A stretch of DNA of 64,000 nucleotides from Oikopleura dioica (lineage: Eukaryota > Chordata > Appendicularia > Copelata > Oikopleuridae): assembly GCA_907165135.1 (NCBI GenBank), contig OU015569.1, forward strand, positions 12,834,501-12,898,500, written 5' to 3'. A model generated the notes under the pieces. The model saw only the letters and a program-made list of their open reading frames with translations, was not told the DNA's origin and ran no database searches. Each line of letters opens with the position of its first letter. Positions within the stretch are counted from its first letter, which is position 1. Both the position numbers and the translations under genes were made by a program. This document shows positions 49,461-62,000 of this stretch, piece after piece.

Positions 49461-52400
49461 TTAGGAAGAACTCTCGAATTCGACTGGTTTAAAAATAAGC
49501 TCGTTTTGTTTTCGAGGATGATTTGGAAATTTTAAGGCAAATTTTACATCAATAAATTGTATCATTTCAGTTTTTGACATAACAGGAAGAATACTTTTTT
49601 CAGATAAATTATACTGTGCAATAAGCGCTTTGAGCTCGGGTCTGAGTAATTCGGAGAGAGCTTTTTCCTCCTTCAAATTTAATATTGAAAAAAATAAAAA
49701 CTCTCCTGAAGTACTCTTTCGCCAACTCGGATGATTTGACCTTATGAACTCTCTGATTTTTATTTTTAATTCTCCTACTTTTTCGTTTTCACTAAATCCG
49801 ACTCCGAATTTATAAAGAATAAACATTAAAGTCTCCTTTGAAAGTTCACCCAACTTCAAGATACAGCCTTTTTCAATTGCCATATCCGCATTAATTTCCT
49901 CATACTCTCTGTTTAATTTTTCAAAAAAATTCTCATGCTCATTTTCGAATTTAATATCTATTGATGATTCAAACTCTAAATTGTCTCTAAGATTCTGTTT
50001 TTTTGAATCCGGAACCGAATCCTTAGAAGCCTCACGTGTTCTTTTATGGCTGCCTACTTTATTCTCCGCCGGTTTTTTAAGTTTTGAAAGGGGATCTATT
50101 AAGGATTCGCGCTCGTTCTTGGGACTCTGGGTCAGGTTAAGCTTGTCATATGAAGTCAAATGGGGATCGTTTTCGACAGTGTCAGTTTCGGAATCCATTG
50201 TAATTTCCCATAGTTCTGAATTTAATTCAAACTCCGATTCTGGATCTGTCGAAAAATCTAATTTCCTCGCGGTTTTATTTCTATTTTTATTTTCAATTTC
50301 CGGGTTAGTAACTTCAATGTCCGATAAAACACTTATTCCATTTTCATTCTCAATAACTGAAATAACAGAGCTCTCCTCATCTGAAGACAGATTATCATCT
50401 TCTAATATTTCTTGAGCATATTCAAAAAATAGTGCATCTATAAGCTTATCAGAAAAAATGGTCGCGATTTTATCAAGGGCCTCTTCAAACTTATTTTCGG
50501 TTTGAGTTGACGTTTTTCTAGAAGCGAGCATCGAAAAAGAATTTAAAGAATAATATGTTTGAGAGGGAGCAGAAGATTCAAGCGGTTCTACATGCACAAT
50601 TTCCGAGGAGCCTGTGGCGGGGAAACTCTTAGAATTAACTGGCTCTGGCCGTGAATTAAATATTTTAATATCGTCCGCGTGACGCCTAAAAACCTGATTG
50701 CCAGATTTAACAGTATACCATGTGCCCTCTTTTGAGACAGAAATAATTTCAAAAGGACCGATAAATGCTGGCTTTTTCTGGCCAAAATTCTTTAACACAA
50801 CTTTATCGCCGATTTTATAGGGGACAAATTTAGGATTAGAAAATTTATCAACTCGCGATTGCTTTTCCTCGTCTATTCGATTTTTTATTAAATCAAAATC
50901 TATGTCTATTCTTTTATTGTAATCTCGAAAATTTGGGTCAAAAATATTATGAGGATTTTTAAAACCAGTTTGAACTGTAAACGGGGATAATCCTGTCACC
51001 GAATGAGGGGCCGTATTTATGTCATGGAGAACTTCCTGTAAATAAGAATCCCAATTTACGTTATTACATCTAGCTCTTAGTCTGCTCTTTAGGGTACGAT
51101 TAAAATTCTCGCATTGCCCGTTACTCTGAGGATGTCTTGGTGGGGTAAAATGTGGCTCAATTTTATTTTCGACCATAAATTTTTCTAGTTCAGAATGCTC
51201 ACGGGCATTGTCCAAAACAACGTACTTTGGAAAAAATGGGTTCCTAAAGATTACACTTTTAAATTTCTCTAAGAGATAATTTGAGTTTCTTGATTTTAGA
51301 GCTTCACAATACCCGAATTTGGAGAAAAAATCCACCATGACCATTACATATTTATTGCCAAAATCAGTCGGGGGAAGAGTGATTAAATCGAATCCGAAAA
51401 CCTGGAAGGGTCCAGTCGGGGTTTTAAATGTAAGCGTAGGAGCTCTATTTGGATGAAAATTTGGTTTGTCTAGTTGACAATACGTACATGTACGGATATA
51501 ATTTCTTATTGAGATTTTCATTTTTGGCCAAATATATTTGTCCGCAATTTTTAAAAATGTTTGGTCGATTCCTGCGTGACAGTAATTGTGGTAGTTTGTA
51601 ATTATTTCATCTTCAAAATCCTTTGGCACGCACACGCGCTCGCTGCTGTTTTCACCTCTACAAATTATTAACCCAGATTTGGCAATAAAAAGCCTATCTC
51701 GTAAAACCAAGTAAAATGCAACATCGCCTTTTGGGTTCAAAGGCCAACGGTCAATCAACAAAAATTTCCTTATCTCAGATAAAATTGGATCAAGTTTTTG
51801 CATCTCGAGAAATCTATTCTGATCGAATTTTATAGTATTTATCGAAAGAGTTGAATTATCGTTATTAGAATTCCTACTTAGATAGTCACTAACTTTCATT
51901 TTATCAGACGATTTTTGAATCACGCGAAAGGAGAACGCCTGAATATCAGTTATCCAGCGCGCTAATTTTTGATTATATGTTCTTAACGTTTTAATGAATT
52001 TAATGTTATTATTATCTGTTATCCAATCAAATTGTCTAAATGCTAGAAAAACCGACCATTTCTCCATACAAATTTTTGCTGACAGCAGTTCTTTCTCGAT
52101 AATAGTGTAATTAATTTGAGTTAAATTAAAATTGCCGCTAGCGTAAGAGACCGGTAATAAACAGTCCGCTGAGTGATGATGCGATTCGCTTGAGTTTTTC
52201 TCTTCGCAGACGTATAAAACACCGCCATAACCGTTATTAGATGCGTCTGATTCTAGCACAAAAAAAGCGTTTTCAGAAGGGGCAATCTTAAGTCGCAATG
52301 AATTGTCGCAAATCAATTTTTTAAGGGTTTTGAGGGCATCCGACGCTTCACTTGTCCAAGCAAAGGAGTTCCTGTAAGATTTTGTGATAGGTAATGCAAT

Positions 52401-54040
52401 AGCGGAAAAATTTTTTATAAATCTTCGGTGAAAATTTAATAATCCAAAAAGACTCTGGGCTTGCTCTTTTGATTTTGGAATCTCTAATTTTTGAATAGCC
52501 AAAACTTTTTCTTTCGAGGGAAAAACATTGCCATTACTGATCCTATATCCACAAAAATTGATCATTCTTTGAAAAAATACGGCTTTTCGACAATTTATCC
52601 TCAGATTATTCGCGCTCAAAATTGTAAAAAACTTTCGAAGACATAGAAGATGTTCTTCCTCCGTAATGCTGTGACAAAGAACATCATCCATGTTAGCGAG
52701 AATTTCCGTTTTCTGGGTATTTTCAAGGACCTTATCCATTATTCGCATAAAATGCGATGGGCTGTTGCGCGCGCCCATCGGCATTCTCTTAAACCTAAAT
52801 TGCCCAAATTCATTACTAAACGCGGTTTTATCTTTTGATTCTTCGTCTAGCTCTATCTGAAAAAATCCCTTTATAAGGTCGCATGAACTAAAAACTCTAC
52901 TTTTCTCAAGATATGATAAACTGTCTTCGAGATGTGGAAGCGGATGGTGCTGCTGCAATGTTACGTTATTTAATTGCCGAAAATCTATAACCAGTCTAAA
53001 ACTACCGTCTTTTTTCCTAACAAGCAAGCACGGAGAATTCCATGGGCTTGTGCAGCGTTCTATTATATCGCGCTTTGTTAAATGAGATAGATTTTTCCAC
53101 ATCTCAGATCGAAGACTAAAGGGCGTTCTATAAGGAGGCACTGCGATCGGAATTTTCGAATCTGTCTCAATTTTAAATTTTTCAAGAGTACATGCTGGTA
53201 AGGGGTCCTCACTATCCAGAAAAAGATAACAGAATTCGTCCGCCATGTCCCAGAATTCTTCTTTTACTTTGGGCGAATGGATCGTACCAACGTCAAGATT
53301 TTTAAGATTTTTATTCTCAACTTTACTAACTCTTGCAATCTCAGCAATCTCAAAAAGTTTAACGAAGGTAGTTCCTGAAGGAATTCGAATACTACTATCA
53401 GTTGGATTTACTACAAGGCATCTGAAAATCGGGGATTGATTATCAACAACTTGAAAACTCGGAATTAATTGTAATTTTGAATCGCCTAAATTTGATTTTT
53501 CGAAGAAAAGATTTTTCGTTGATGATAATCCCTGAACGTGCAGATCGATTAAAACTTCAGATTTTGCTTTAAATGTAAAAGTTTCTTTGGTAAAGGCCTC
53601 GAAAAACTCTTCAGAATCAGAAGCGATAATATTTTTAGACGGTGCTATTGACGAATTAATCTTTAACTCATTTAACTTTGCGAATCTCTCAATAGGCCCG
53701 GCTTGAATAAGACGCTTTCTTTTTAGGTTTATTAAAATTTCATTATCTTCTAGAGCTGGGGTGCCTAGAATGGGGCAAAAATCATTTGAAACGACGTAAA
53801 AAATTGTTTTTATGGGTATAACGCCGCCAATTATTGCGCTGGCTTCAACCTTACCGATAATATCAATCTTGCCACCAGAATAATTGACCACGTTAATTTT
53901 TGTTTTTTGAATTTTTATTGTTTTTGGGATATTTTTTTGTGAAATTATGGAAATTTGTGCGCCTGTGTCTACAAGGAAACGAACAGAATTATCAAAAATA
54001 TTTACATCAGCATAAAATTGCTGTCCTATTTTATTGATTG
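49461..54040 (-). CDS. pol: Retrotransposon pol polyprotein
   Basis: One long open frame in the -1 frame relative to gag, so expression probably needs frameshifting near the gag stop; the shift site is not defined and the upper coordinate is approximate. Protease motif VDTGAQIS lies just after the overlap. Numbering from the internal ATG at 53891: reverse transcriptase ~270-450 with catalytic NMDD at 400-403 in place of the common YxDD; RNase H ~540-650 (ESDASNNGYGG); integrase ~760-1080 with HHCC zinc-binding residues and D, D, E catalytic residues; then ~390 residues of extension. The extension has an acidic region, a bipartite-NLS-like KRTREASKDSVPDSKKQ, and a helical region resembling a SAP fold. 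Confidence 0.93.
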
Positions 54041-55198
54041 AAATTTGAGGAACCCAGATTTGGCTAGAATCGGGCCCGTTTTATAGTTTTTTTGCTCAGC
54101 GATTTTTCCTTGGCTCTGTTTTTCAGGACAGTTTCGACCAATATGCCCCTGCTTATGGCAATTGAAACACAAAATTCTGGGGCAGCGAGACTTAAAATGA
54201 CCATATTGCTGACAGTTGAAGCAAAAAGGAATTGGGCGTGGCGCGTAGCCGGGATTTTGACTCATATGACCCGACTGAGAGCCCCAAAAGGGAGCTGGGA
54301 ATCTTTGGGCTGGAATTTGGGGCATCGGGGGCATTGGGGGATTTGGTTGAAAACCTGGCCTTTTCTCCTCTTTACTCTTTTCGAGCTCGAGTTTAGCTAC
54401 AGTCGCCGTAAGTTTATTTATACTGTCAGTAAATTCAGCCGCTCGTTTTTCGTACATGCTCTCCATTTGGCTAAGTTTTGCGTCCAAAATTTCGCTCGTT
54501 TTATCTACAAACGATGAAAAATCGTTTCCGTGAACGGCGGAAATGTTGACGCTAAGGTAACGTTCCCGCGAATCCAAGAAGCTCACGATTTCAGCGGTTG
54601 TTTTTTTATTAAACCCGTGGTCCCGTAAAAAAGTTCGATTCGAGGGCTCTAAATTCTTTGCAAAATGTGAATCAACGATAAAATCGACCGCATCTTGCTT
54701 ATCCGAAATTAATTTTGCAACTGTTTTGATTCGCTGCAAGAATGCCGAAAATTTCTCGTTCATGTCGGTTCGCCTTGTGAGATTTTCTAATTCAACGGAT
54801 GCCCGCTCCTTTTTTTCCTCCTCGGTTTCTAAACCAAAAAGACTTTCAAGAAATTCGAACGCACCCTCAACTGTTTCCAAATTAGACATTTCACGCGCGT
54901 AATTATTGAGAAAATCATGGGAACAGTTATTGCGAATACAGTCAACAGACGCGCGCTCAAATTGCGAAAGTAAATTAATTTTATCGGCCTCTCGCCCGTG
55001 GTCTGTGATTGATTTCTCAAAAATCGTTTTCATCGCTTGAATCTTATCTTTGAGACTATTTTTAGAATTCGAAAATTCGAAAGGAAGCATGTTCTGTCGG
55101 AAAAACTGTCGGGGATTGAGAGTGGGAAAATGCGAAAAAAGCAATTCTTCAGGCATTTTGTGTACCTTTGTTTGCAGGCTCGGTTCGGTGGTCGCCAT
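54026..55198 (-). CDS. gag: Retrotransposon gag
   Basis: 390 aa, forming the particle and packaging RNA. Helical capsid-like N-terminal two thirds, a Pro/Met-rich linker, then two CCHC zinc knuckles (CFNCQQYGHFKSRC and CFNCHKQGHIGRNC) that bind nucleic acid. The start ATG straddles the 5' LTR boundary: its A is the last LTR base. Stops at 54026-54028; pol follows in the -1 frame. Confidence 0.93.
   Translation of the reverse strand: MATTEPSLQTKVHKMPEELLFSHFPTLNPRQFFRQNMLPFEFSNSKNSLKDKIQAMKTIFEKSITDHGREADKINLLSQFERASVDCIRNNCSHDFLNNYAREMSNLETVEGAFEFLESLFGLETEEEKKERASVELENLTRRTDMNEKFSAFLQRIKTVAKLISDKQDAVDFIVDSHFAKNLEPSNRTFLRDHGFNKKTTAEIVSFLDSRERYLSVNISAVHGNDFSSFVDKTSEILDAKLSQMESMYEKRAAEFTDSINKLTATVAKLELEKSKEEKRPGFQPNPPMPPMPQIPAQRFPAPFWGSQSGHMSQNPGYAPRPIPFCFNCQQYGHFKSRCPRILCFNCHKQGHIGRNCPEKQSQGKIAEQKNYKTGPILAKSGFLKFQSIK
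55180..55197 (-). promoter_or_regulatory. Primer-binding site overlapping the gag start
   Basis: Directly after the 5' LTR the minus strand reads TGGCGACCACCGAACCGA; TGG matches the complement of a tRNA CCA end. No spacer. The matching tRNA was not identified. Confidence 0.6.
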
Positions 55199-56218
55199 GA
55201 TGCCGCTCTATAAATCTCTAAGCTAGCTAACTTGCAAGGGAGACACTAAAATTCGGAAATCGGCGCTTTTGTATTTGGTAAGATAGAGAGTGATTTTCAA
55301 ATTTCAGAAATTTCAAATTTCTTTTCGCGCAGCTGCGTTTCTTTCCAAATAAGGCGCAGCGCTTTTCGCGCTATTGTTTTTCTTTCCAAATATGGCGCAG
55401 CGCTTTCGCGCATTTGTGTCTTCGTTGTTTTCAATTTTCCAAGCAGCCGATTCCGAGCAAGAATTTTCTTATCAAAGGTCAACTTCCCACGATGTGGCCA
55501 TATCACTTTGATAAGAATCGTTATCAGTCCATTATCCGAAGTCGTAGTCAGTCCAAGCAGTTGTCATCGTCGTTGTAGAAGAAGTTGTCGTTTTTGCAGA
55601 AAGCTGCGGTTTTGTCGTAAATTCAGGAGATAGCCAATCATCCTGAAATCGAGCCAAAAAGGTGTTTCAAACAATAACGCCTACCAGGAGCAGTTACTGA
55701 CAGCGCCATCCCGCGGGGCACGGGGACACACTGTCAAGCCGCAAATGCGGAACTCGGCTGGGGATGAGAGAACATACAACTTGTTCTAATTAAAATTACT
55801 GAAGCAGTCCGTCGTTTTAATCGTTTTTGGATCGTCAGCGTCGTCGAGAAGAATCAAGGAAGAGAATCGTTTTTTAAGAAGAAAATAAATGTTGTTACTG
55901 TAACTAGAAAAGATGTTTAGTAGTAGATGATAAGAGTATGATTATAATTGAGTCCTAAAAGCGTGAATATTAACGCCCGAAGACGGTTGGCTAATGTGCC
56001 TTTAAATGATGTGAAATAGCGCGTACGCTACAAGAAGAAGGGATTATGATGTACTCATGCAAGCATTTCACAGAATTGGCTCAAGATTCCGTGTTTAACA
56101 GTCCGTTTGTGACAATTACAAAAATCTATCCGAGTTAGCGAAGCTGGCCGTGAATTAAATGAATTCGATTTTATTATATTTTTTTTGTCTTTTGATGTTC
56201 TTCCGTTAACTGGTATTA
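55198..56218 (-). repeat. 5' LTR
   Basis: 1,021 bp, nearly identical to 48401-49421. It should hold the element's promoter. Its last base is the A of the gag ATG. Confidence 0.93.
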
Positions 56219-56223
56219 GTCAT

Positions 56224-58705
56224 CGTTATCATGAATCGCCCAAAAACGAGGTCAAAATTTTGAAATTTCGTTTTTTGCCCTAATTTTTTTTGCAGCGTTT
56301 CTGCCGTCTTCCGAGCGTCATTTTGGTTGACTCTGAGCCTCATAAACCCAACAGAAAAAAAAATTCAAAACAAAAATTTTTTTTCGATGGTCATCGTTAT
56401 CATGAATCGCCCAAAAACGAGGTCAAAATTTTGAAAATTCGTTTTTTGCCTTAATTTTATTTGCAGCGTTTCTGCCGTCTTCCGAGCGTCATTTTGGTTG
56501 ATTCTGAGCCTCTCAAACCCAACAGAAAAAAACCAAAAAAATTTTTCGATGGTCATCGTTATCATGAATCGCTCAAAAACGAGGTCAAAATTTTGAAATT
56601 TCGTTTTTGCATTTATTTTATTTGCAGCATTTCTGCCGTCTTCCGAGCGTCATTTTGGTTGATTCTGAGCCTCTAAAACCCAACAGAAAAAAAATTCAAA
56701 AAAAAATTTTTTTTTCGATGGTCATCGTTATCATGAATCGCCCAAAAACGAGGTCAAAATTTTGAAATTTCGTTTTTTGCCCTAATTTTATTTGCAGCGT
56801 TTCTGCCGTCTTCCAAGCATCATTTTGTTTGATTCTGAGCCTCTCAAACCCAACAGAAAAAAAATTAAAAAAAAAATTTTTTTTTTCGATGGTCATCGTT
56901 TTCATGAATCGCCCAAAAACGAGGTCAAAATTTTGAAATTTCGTTTTTTGCCCTAATTTTATTTGCAGCGTTTCTGCCGTCTTCCGAGCGTCATTTTGGT
57001 TGATTTTGAGCCTTTCAAACCCAACAGAAAAAACCAAAAAAAAAAAATTTTTTTTCGATGGTCATCGTTATCATGAATCGCCCAAAAACGAGGTCAAAAT
57101 TTTAAAATTTCGTTTTTTGCCCTTATTTTATTTGCATCGTTTCTGCCGTCTTTCAAACGTCATTTTGGTTGATTCTGAGCCTCTCAAACCCAACAGAAAA
57201 AAAATTCAAAAAAAAAAATTTTTTTTCGATGGTCATCGTTATCATGAATCGCCCAAAAACGAGGTCAAAATTTTGAAATTTCGTTTTTGGCCCTAATTTT
57301 ATTTGCAGCGTTTCTGCCGTCTTCCGAGCGTCATTTTGGTTGATTTTGAGCCTCTCAAACCCAACAGAAAAAAAATTCAAAAAAAAAATTCTTTTTTCGA
57401 TGGTCATCGTTATCATGAATCGCCCAAAAACGAGGTCAAAATTTTGAAATTTCGTTTTTTGCCCTTATTTTATTTGCAACGTTTCAACCGTCTTCCGTGC
57501 GTCATTTTGGTTGATTCTGAGCCTCTCAAACCCAACAGAAAAAAAATTCAAAAAAAAAATTTTTTTTCGATGGTCATCGTTATCATGAATCGCCCAAAAA
57601 CGAGGTCAAAATTTTGAAATTACGTTTTTTGCATTTATTTTATTTGCAGCGTTTCTGCCGTCTTCCGAGCGTCATTTTGGTTGATTATGAGCCTCTCAAA
57701 CCCAACAGAAAAAATTCAAAAAATTTTTTTCGATGGTCATCGTTATCATGAATGGCCCAAAAACGAGGTCAAAATTTTAAAAGTTCGTTTTTTGCCCTAA
57801 TTTTATTTGCAGCGTTTCTGCCGTCTTCCGAGCGTCATTTTGGTTGATTTTGAGCCTCATAAACCCAACAGAAAAAAAATTCAAAAAAAAAATTTTTTTT
57901 CGATGGTCGTCGTTATCATGAATCGCCCAAAAACGAGGTCAAAATTTTGAAATTTCGTTTTTTGCCCTAATTTTATTTGCAGCGTTTCTGCCGTCTTCCA
58001 AGCATCATTTTGTTTGATTCTGAGCCTCTCAAACCCAACAGAAAAAATCAAAAAATTTTTTTCGATGGTCATCGTTTTCATGAATCGCCCAAAAACGAGG
58101 TCAAAATTTTGAAATTTCGTTTTTGCCCTAATTTTATTTGCAGCGTTTCTGCCGTCTTCCGAGCGTCATTTTGGTTGATTTTGAGCCTCTCAAACTCAAC
58201 AGAAAAAAAAACCAAAAAAAAAATTTTTTTTTCGATGGTCATCGTTATCATGAATCGCCCAAAAACGAGGTCAAAATTTTAAAATTTCGTTTTTTGCCCT
58301 TATTTTATTTGCAGCGTTTCTGCCGTCTTTCAAACGTCATTTTGGTTGATTCTGAGCCTCTCAAACCCAACAGAAAGAAAATTCAAAAAAAAAAATTTTT
58401 TTTCGATGGTCATCGTTATCATGAATCGCCCAAAAACGAGGTCAAAATTTTGAAATTTCGTTTTTGGCCCTAATTTTATTTGCAGCGTTTCTGCCGTCTT
58501 CCGAGCGTCATTTTGGTTGATTTTGAGCCTCTCAAACCCAACAGAAAAAAAATTCAAAAAAAAAATTCTTTTTTCGATGGTCATCGTTATCATGAATCGC
58601 CCAAAAACGAGGTCAAAATTTTAAAATTTCGTTTTTTGCCCTTATTTTATTTGCAGCATTTCTGCCGTCTTCCGAGCGTCATTTTGGTTGATTCTGAGCC
58701 TCTAA
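56224..58705 (+). repeat. ~165-bp satellite, right part
   Basis: About 15 units continuing the array broken by the retrotransposon. Longer A/T runs than the left part; the ORFs on both strands follow from repeat length. It ends abruptly at GAGCCTCTAAAACGATTAG. Confidence 0.95.
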
Positions 58706-59060
58706 AACGATTAGTGGACATTACAAATAAACGGACATTACAAACGACGGACATAACAAATAAACGGACATTACAAATATGTTTGTTATGTCCGATATAT
58801 TTGTTATGTCCGCATATTTGTAATGTCCGTTAATTTGTAATGTCCTTCTTTTGTAATGTCCGTTTATTTGTAATGTCCGTTTTATTTGTAATGTCCATAT
58901 GTTTGTAATGTCCGTTTATTTGTAATGAACGTTTGATTTGTAATGTCCGTATATTTGTAATTGCCATGTGTTTGAAATGTCCTTTTTATTTGTAATGTCC
59001 GTTTTATTTGTAATGTAGGCTTTATTTGAAATGTCCGTTTATTTGTAATGAACGTTTGAT
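58706..59060. repeat. ~19-bp minisatellite with an inversion
   Basis: Units like ACGGACATTACAAATA up to about 58780, then the inverse TTTGTAATGTCCG onward, with variable spacers. A bridging segment between two satellites. Confidence 0.88.
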
Positions 59061-62000
59061 TGTCCACAATTGTCAACAATTGTCCACAAACAATTGGACA
59101 ATCTCTAAAAAATGCCGTCATCACAGGTTCTGGCAACGTTCTTCACGGATTTTATGTCGAGATGTACTGCACTCAACTATAAATTTTTGTAACAAAATGT
59201 CATTATCGGAATTCTCAAGAAAGCCTGTTTTACCGATTCTGGCAATAAATTTGACGGATTTGGACTCGAGATGTATTCGTAACGATTGAATTTTTTGTGT
59301 CAACAAACAAATGGACAATCTCTTATAAATGCCGTCGCCACAGATTCTGGCAACGTTCTTAACAGATTTTATTTCGAGATGTTCTTAACTCAACTATTAA
59401 TTTTGTAAGAAAATCTCATTATCGGAATTCTCTAAAAGCCTGTTTTTCCGATTTTGGCAATGAATTTGACCGATTTGGACTCAAGATGTACTCGTAACGA
59501 TTGAATTTTTGTGACAACGAATAATTGGACATTCTCTTACGAATGCCGTCGTCTCAGGTTCTGGCAACGTTCTGAACGGATTTTATGGCGAGCTGTACTA
59601 AACTCAACTATTAGTTTTGTAGCAAAATCTCATCATCGGAATTCTCTAGAAAGCCTGTTTTTCCGATTCTGGCAATGAATTTGACGGATTTGGACTCGAG
59701 ATGTAATCGTAACGATTGAATTTTTTGTGACCAAAAACAATTCGACAATCTCTTATAAATGCCGACGTCATAAATTCTGGCAACTTTTTTAACGGATTTT
59801 ATGTCGAGATGAACTAAACTCAACGATCTATTTTGTACGAAAATCTCATTATCGGAATTCTCTTGAAAGCCTGTTTTTCCGATTTTGGCAACGAATTTGA
59901 CGGATTTGGACTCGAGATGTACTCATAACGATTGTATTTTTGTGTCCACAAACAAATGGACAATCTCTTATAATTGCCGTCGTCTCAGGTTCTGGCAACG
60001 TTCTGAACGGATTTTATGGCGAGATGTACTAAACTCAACTATAAGTTTTGTAGCAAAATCTCATCATCGGAATTCTCTAGAAAGCCTGTTTTTCCGATTC
60101 TTGCAACGAATTTGACGGATTCTGAGTCGAGATGTACTCGTTACGATTGAATTTTTTGTGACCACAAACAATTGGACAATCTCTTATAAATGCTGTCGTC
60201 ACAGGTTCTTGCAATGTTCTGAATGGATTTTATGTCGAGATGTACTGATCTCAACAATTTATTCTGTAAGAAAATCTCATTATCGGAATCCTCTTGAAAG
60301 CCTGTTTTTCCGATTCTGGCAACGAATTTGACGGATTCGGAGTCGAGATGAACTCGTAACGATTAAATTTTTTGTGACCACAAACAATTCGAAAATCTCT
60401 TACAAATGCCGTCGTCACAGGCTCTGGCAACGTTCTTTACGGATTTATGTCGAGATGAACTCAACTCAACTATTAATTTTGTAAGAAAATCTCATTATCG
60501 GAATCCTCTTGAAAGCCTGTTTTTCCGATTCTGGCAACGAATTTGACGGATTCGGAGTCGAGATGAACTCGTAACGATAAAATTTTTGTGACCACAAACA
60601 ATTCGAAAATCTCTTACAAATGCCGTCGTCACAGGCTCTGGCAACGTTTTTTACGGATTTTATGTCGAGATGTACTTTACTCAATTATTAATTTTGTATT
60701 AGAATCTCATTATCGGAATTCTCAAGAAAGTATGTTTTCCGATTCTGGCAAGAAATTTGACGGATTCGGAGTCGAGATATTCTCGTAACGATTAATTTTT
60801 TTGTGACCACAAACAATTGCAAAATCTCTTATAAATGTCGTGGTCACAAATTCTGGCAACGTTCTTAACGGATTTATGTCGAGATGAACTTAACTCAACT
60901 ATCTATTTTGTAAGAAAATCTCATTATCGGAATTCTCTAGAAAGCCTGTTTTACCGATTCTGGCAACTAATTCGACGGATTTAGTGTCGAGATGTACTCG
61001 GAACGATTAAATTTTTTTTGTCCACAATTAATTGGACAATCTCTTATAAATGCAGTCGTCACAGGTTCTGGCAACGTTCTTAACGGAATTTATGTCGAGA
61101 TGTACTTAACTCAACTCTAAATTTTGTAACCAAATCTCATTATCGAAATTCTCTAGAAAGCTCATTTTTCCGATTTTGGCAACGAGATGTACTCGTAACG
61201 ATTGAATTTTTTGTGACCACAAACAAGTGGACAATCACTAATAAATGCCGTCGTCACAGGTTCTGGCAACGTTCTGAATTGATTTTATGTCGAGATGTAC
61301 TTATCTCAACAATTAATATTGCAAGAAAATTTCATAATCGCAATTCTCTAGAAAGCCTGTTTTTCCGATTTTGGCAACGAATTTGACGGATTTGGACTCG
61401 AGATGAACTCGTAACGATTGAATTTTTTGTGACCAAAAACAATTCGACAATCTCTTATAAATGCCGACGTCATAAATTCTGGCAACTTTTTTAACGGATT
61501 TTATGTCGAGATGAACTAAACTCAACTATCTATTTTGTACGAAAATCTCATTATCGGAATTCTCTAAGAAGCCTGTTTTTCCGATTTTGGCAACGAATTT
61601 GACGGATTTGGACTCGAAATGTACTCATAACGATTGTATTTTTTGTGTCCACAAACAAATGGACAATCTCTTATAAATGCCGTCGTCTCAGGTTTGGTAA
61701 CGTTCTGAACGGATTTTATGGCGAGATGTACGAAACTCAACTATCTATTTTGTACGAAAATCTCATTATCGGAATTCTCTAGAAAGCCTGTTTTTCCGAT
61801 TTTGGCAACGAATTTGACGGATTTGGACTCAAGATGTACTCGTAACGATTGAATTTTTTGTGACAACGAATAATTGGACATTCTCTTACGAATGCCGTCG
61901 TCTCAGTTTCTGGCAACGTTCTGAACGGATTTTATGGCGAGATTGACTAAACTCAACTATTAGTTTTGAAGCAAAATCTCATCAGCGGAATTCTCCGGAA

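Larger units (their letters stand above)
48401..56218 (-). mobile_element. Ty3/gypsy-type LTR retrotransposon, intact
   Basis: 7.8 kb, coded on the minus strand, inserted in the ~165-bp satellite with a 5-bp target duplication GTCAT (48396-48400 and 56219-56223). Two 1,021-bp LTRs differ at about three positions. Gag and pol are both open. Order in pol is protease, reverse transcriptase, RNase H, integrase: the Ty3/gypsy order. No env-like ORF. All features point to a recent, potentially competent copy. Confidence 0.95.

Noticed and set aside
56224-58700. Many 60-117 aa frames in the ~165-bp satellite
   Set aside because: Tandem non-coding repeats give similar frames on both strands, with starts and stops set by A-run length.
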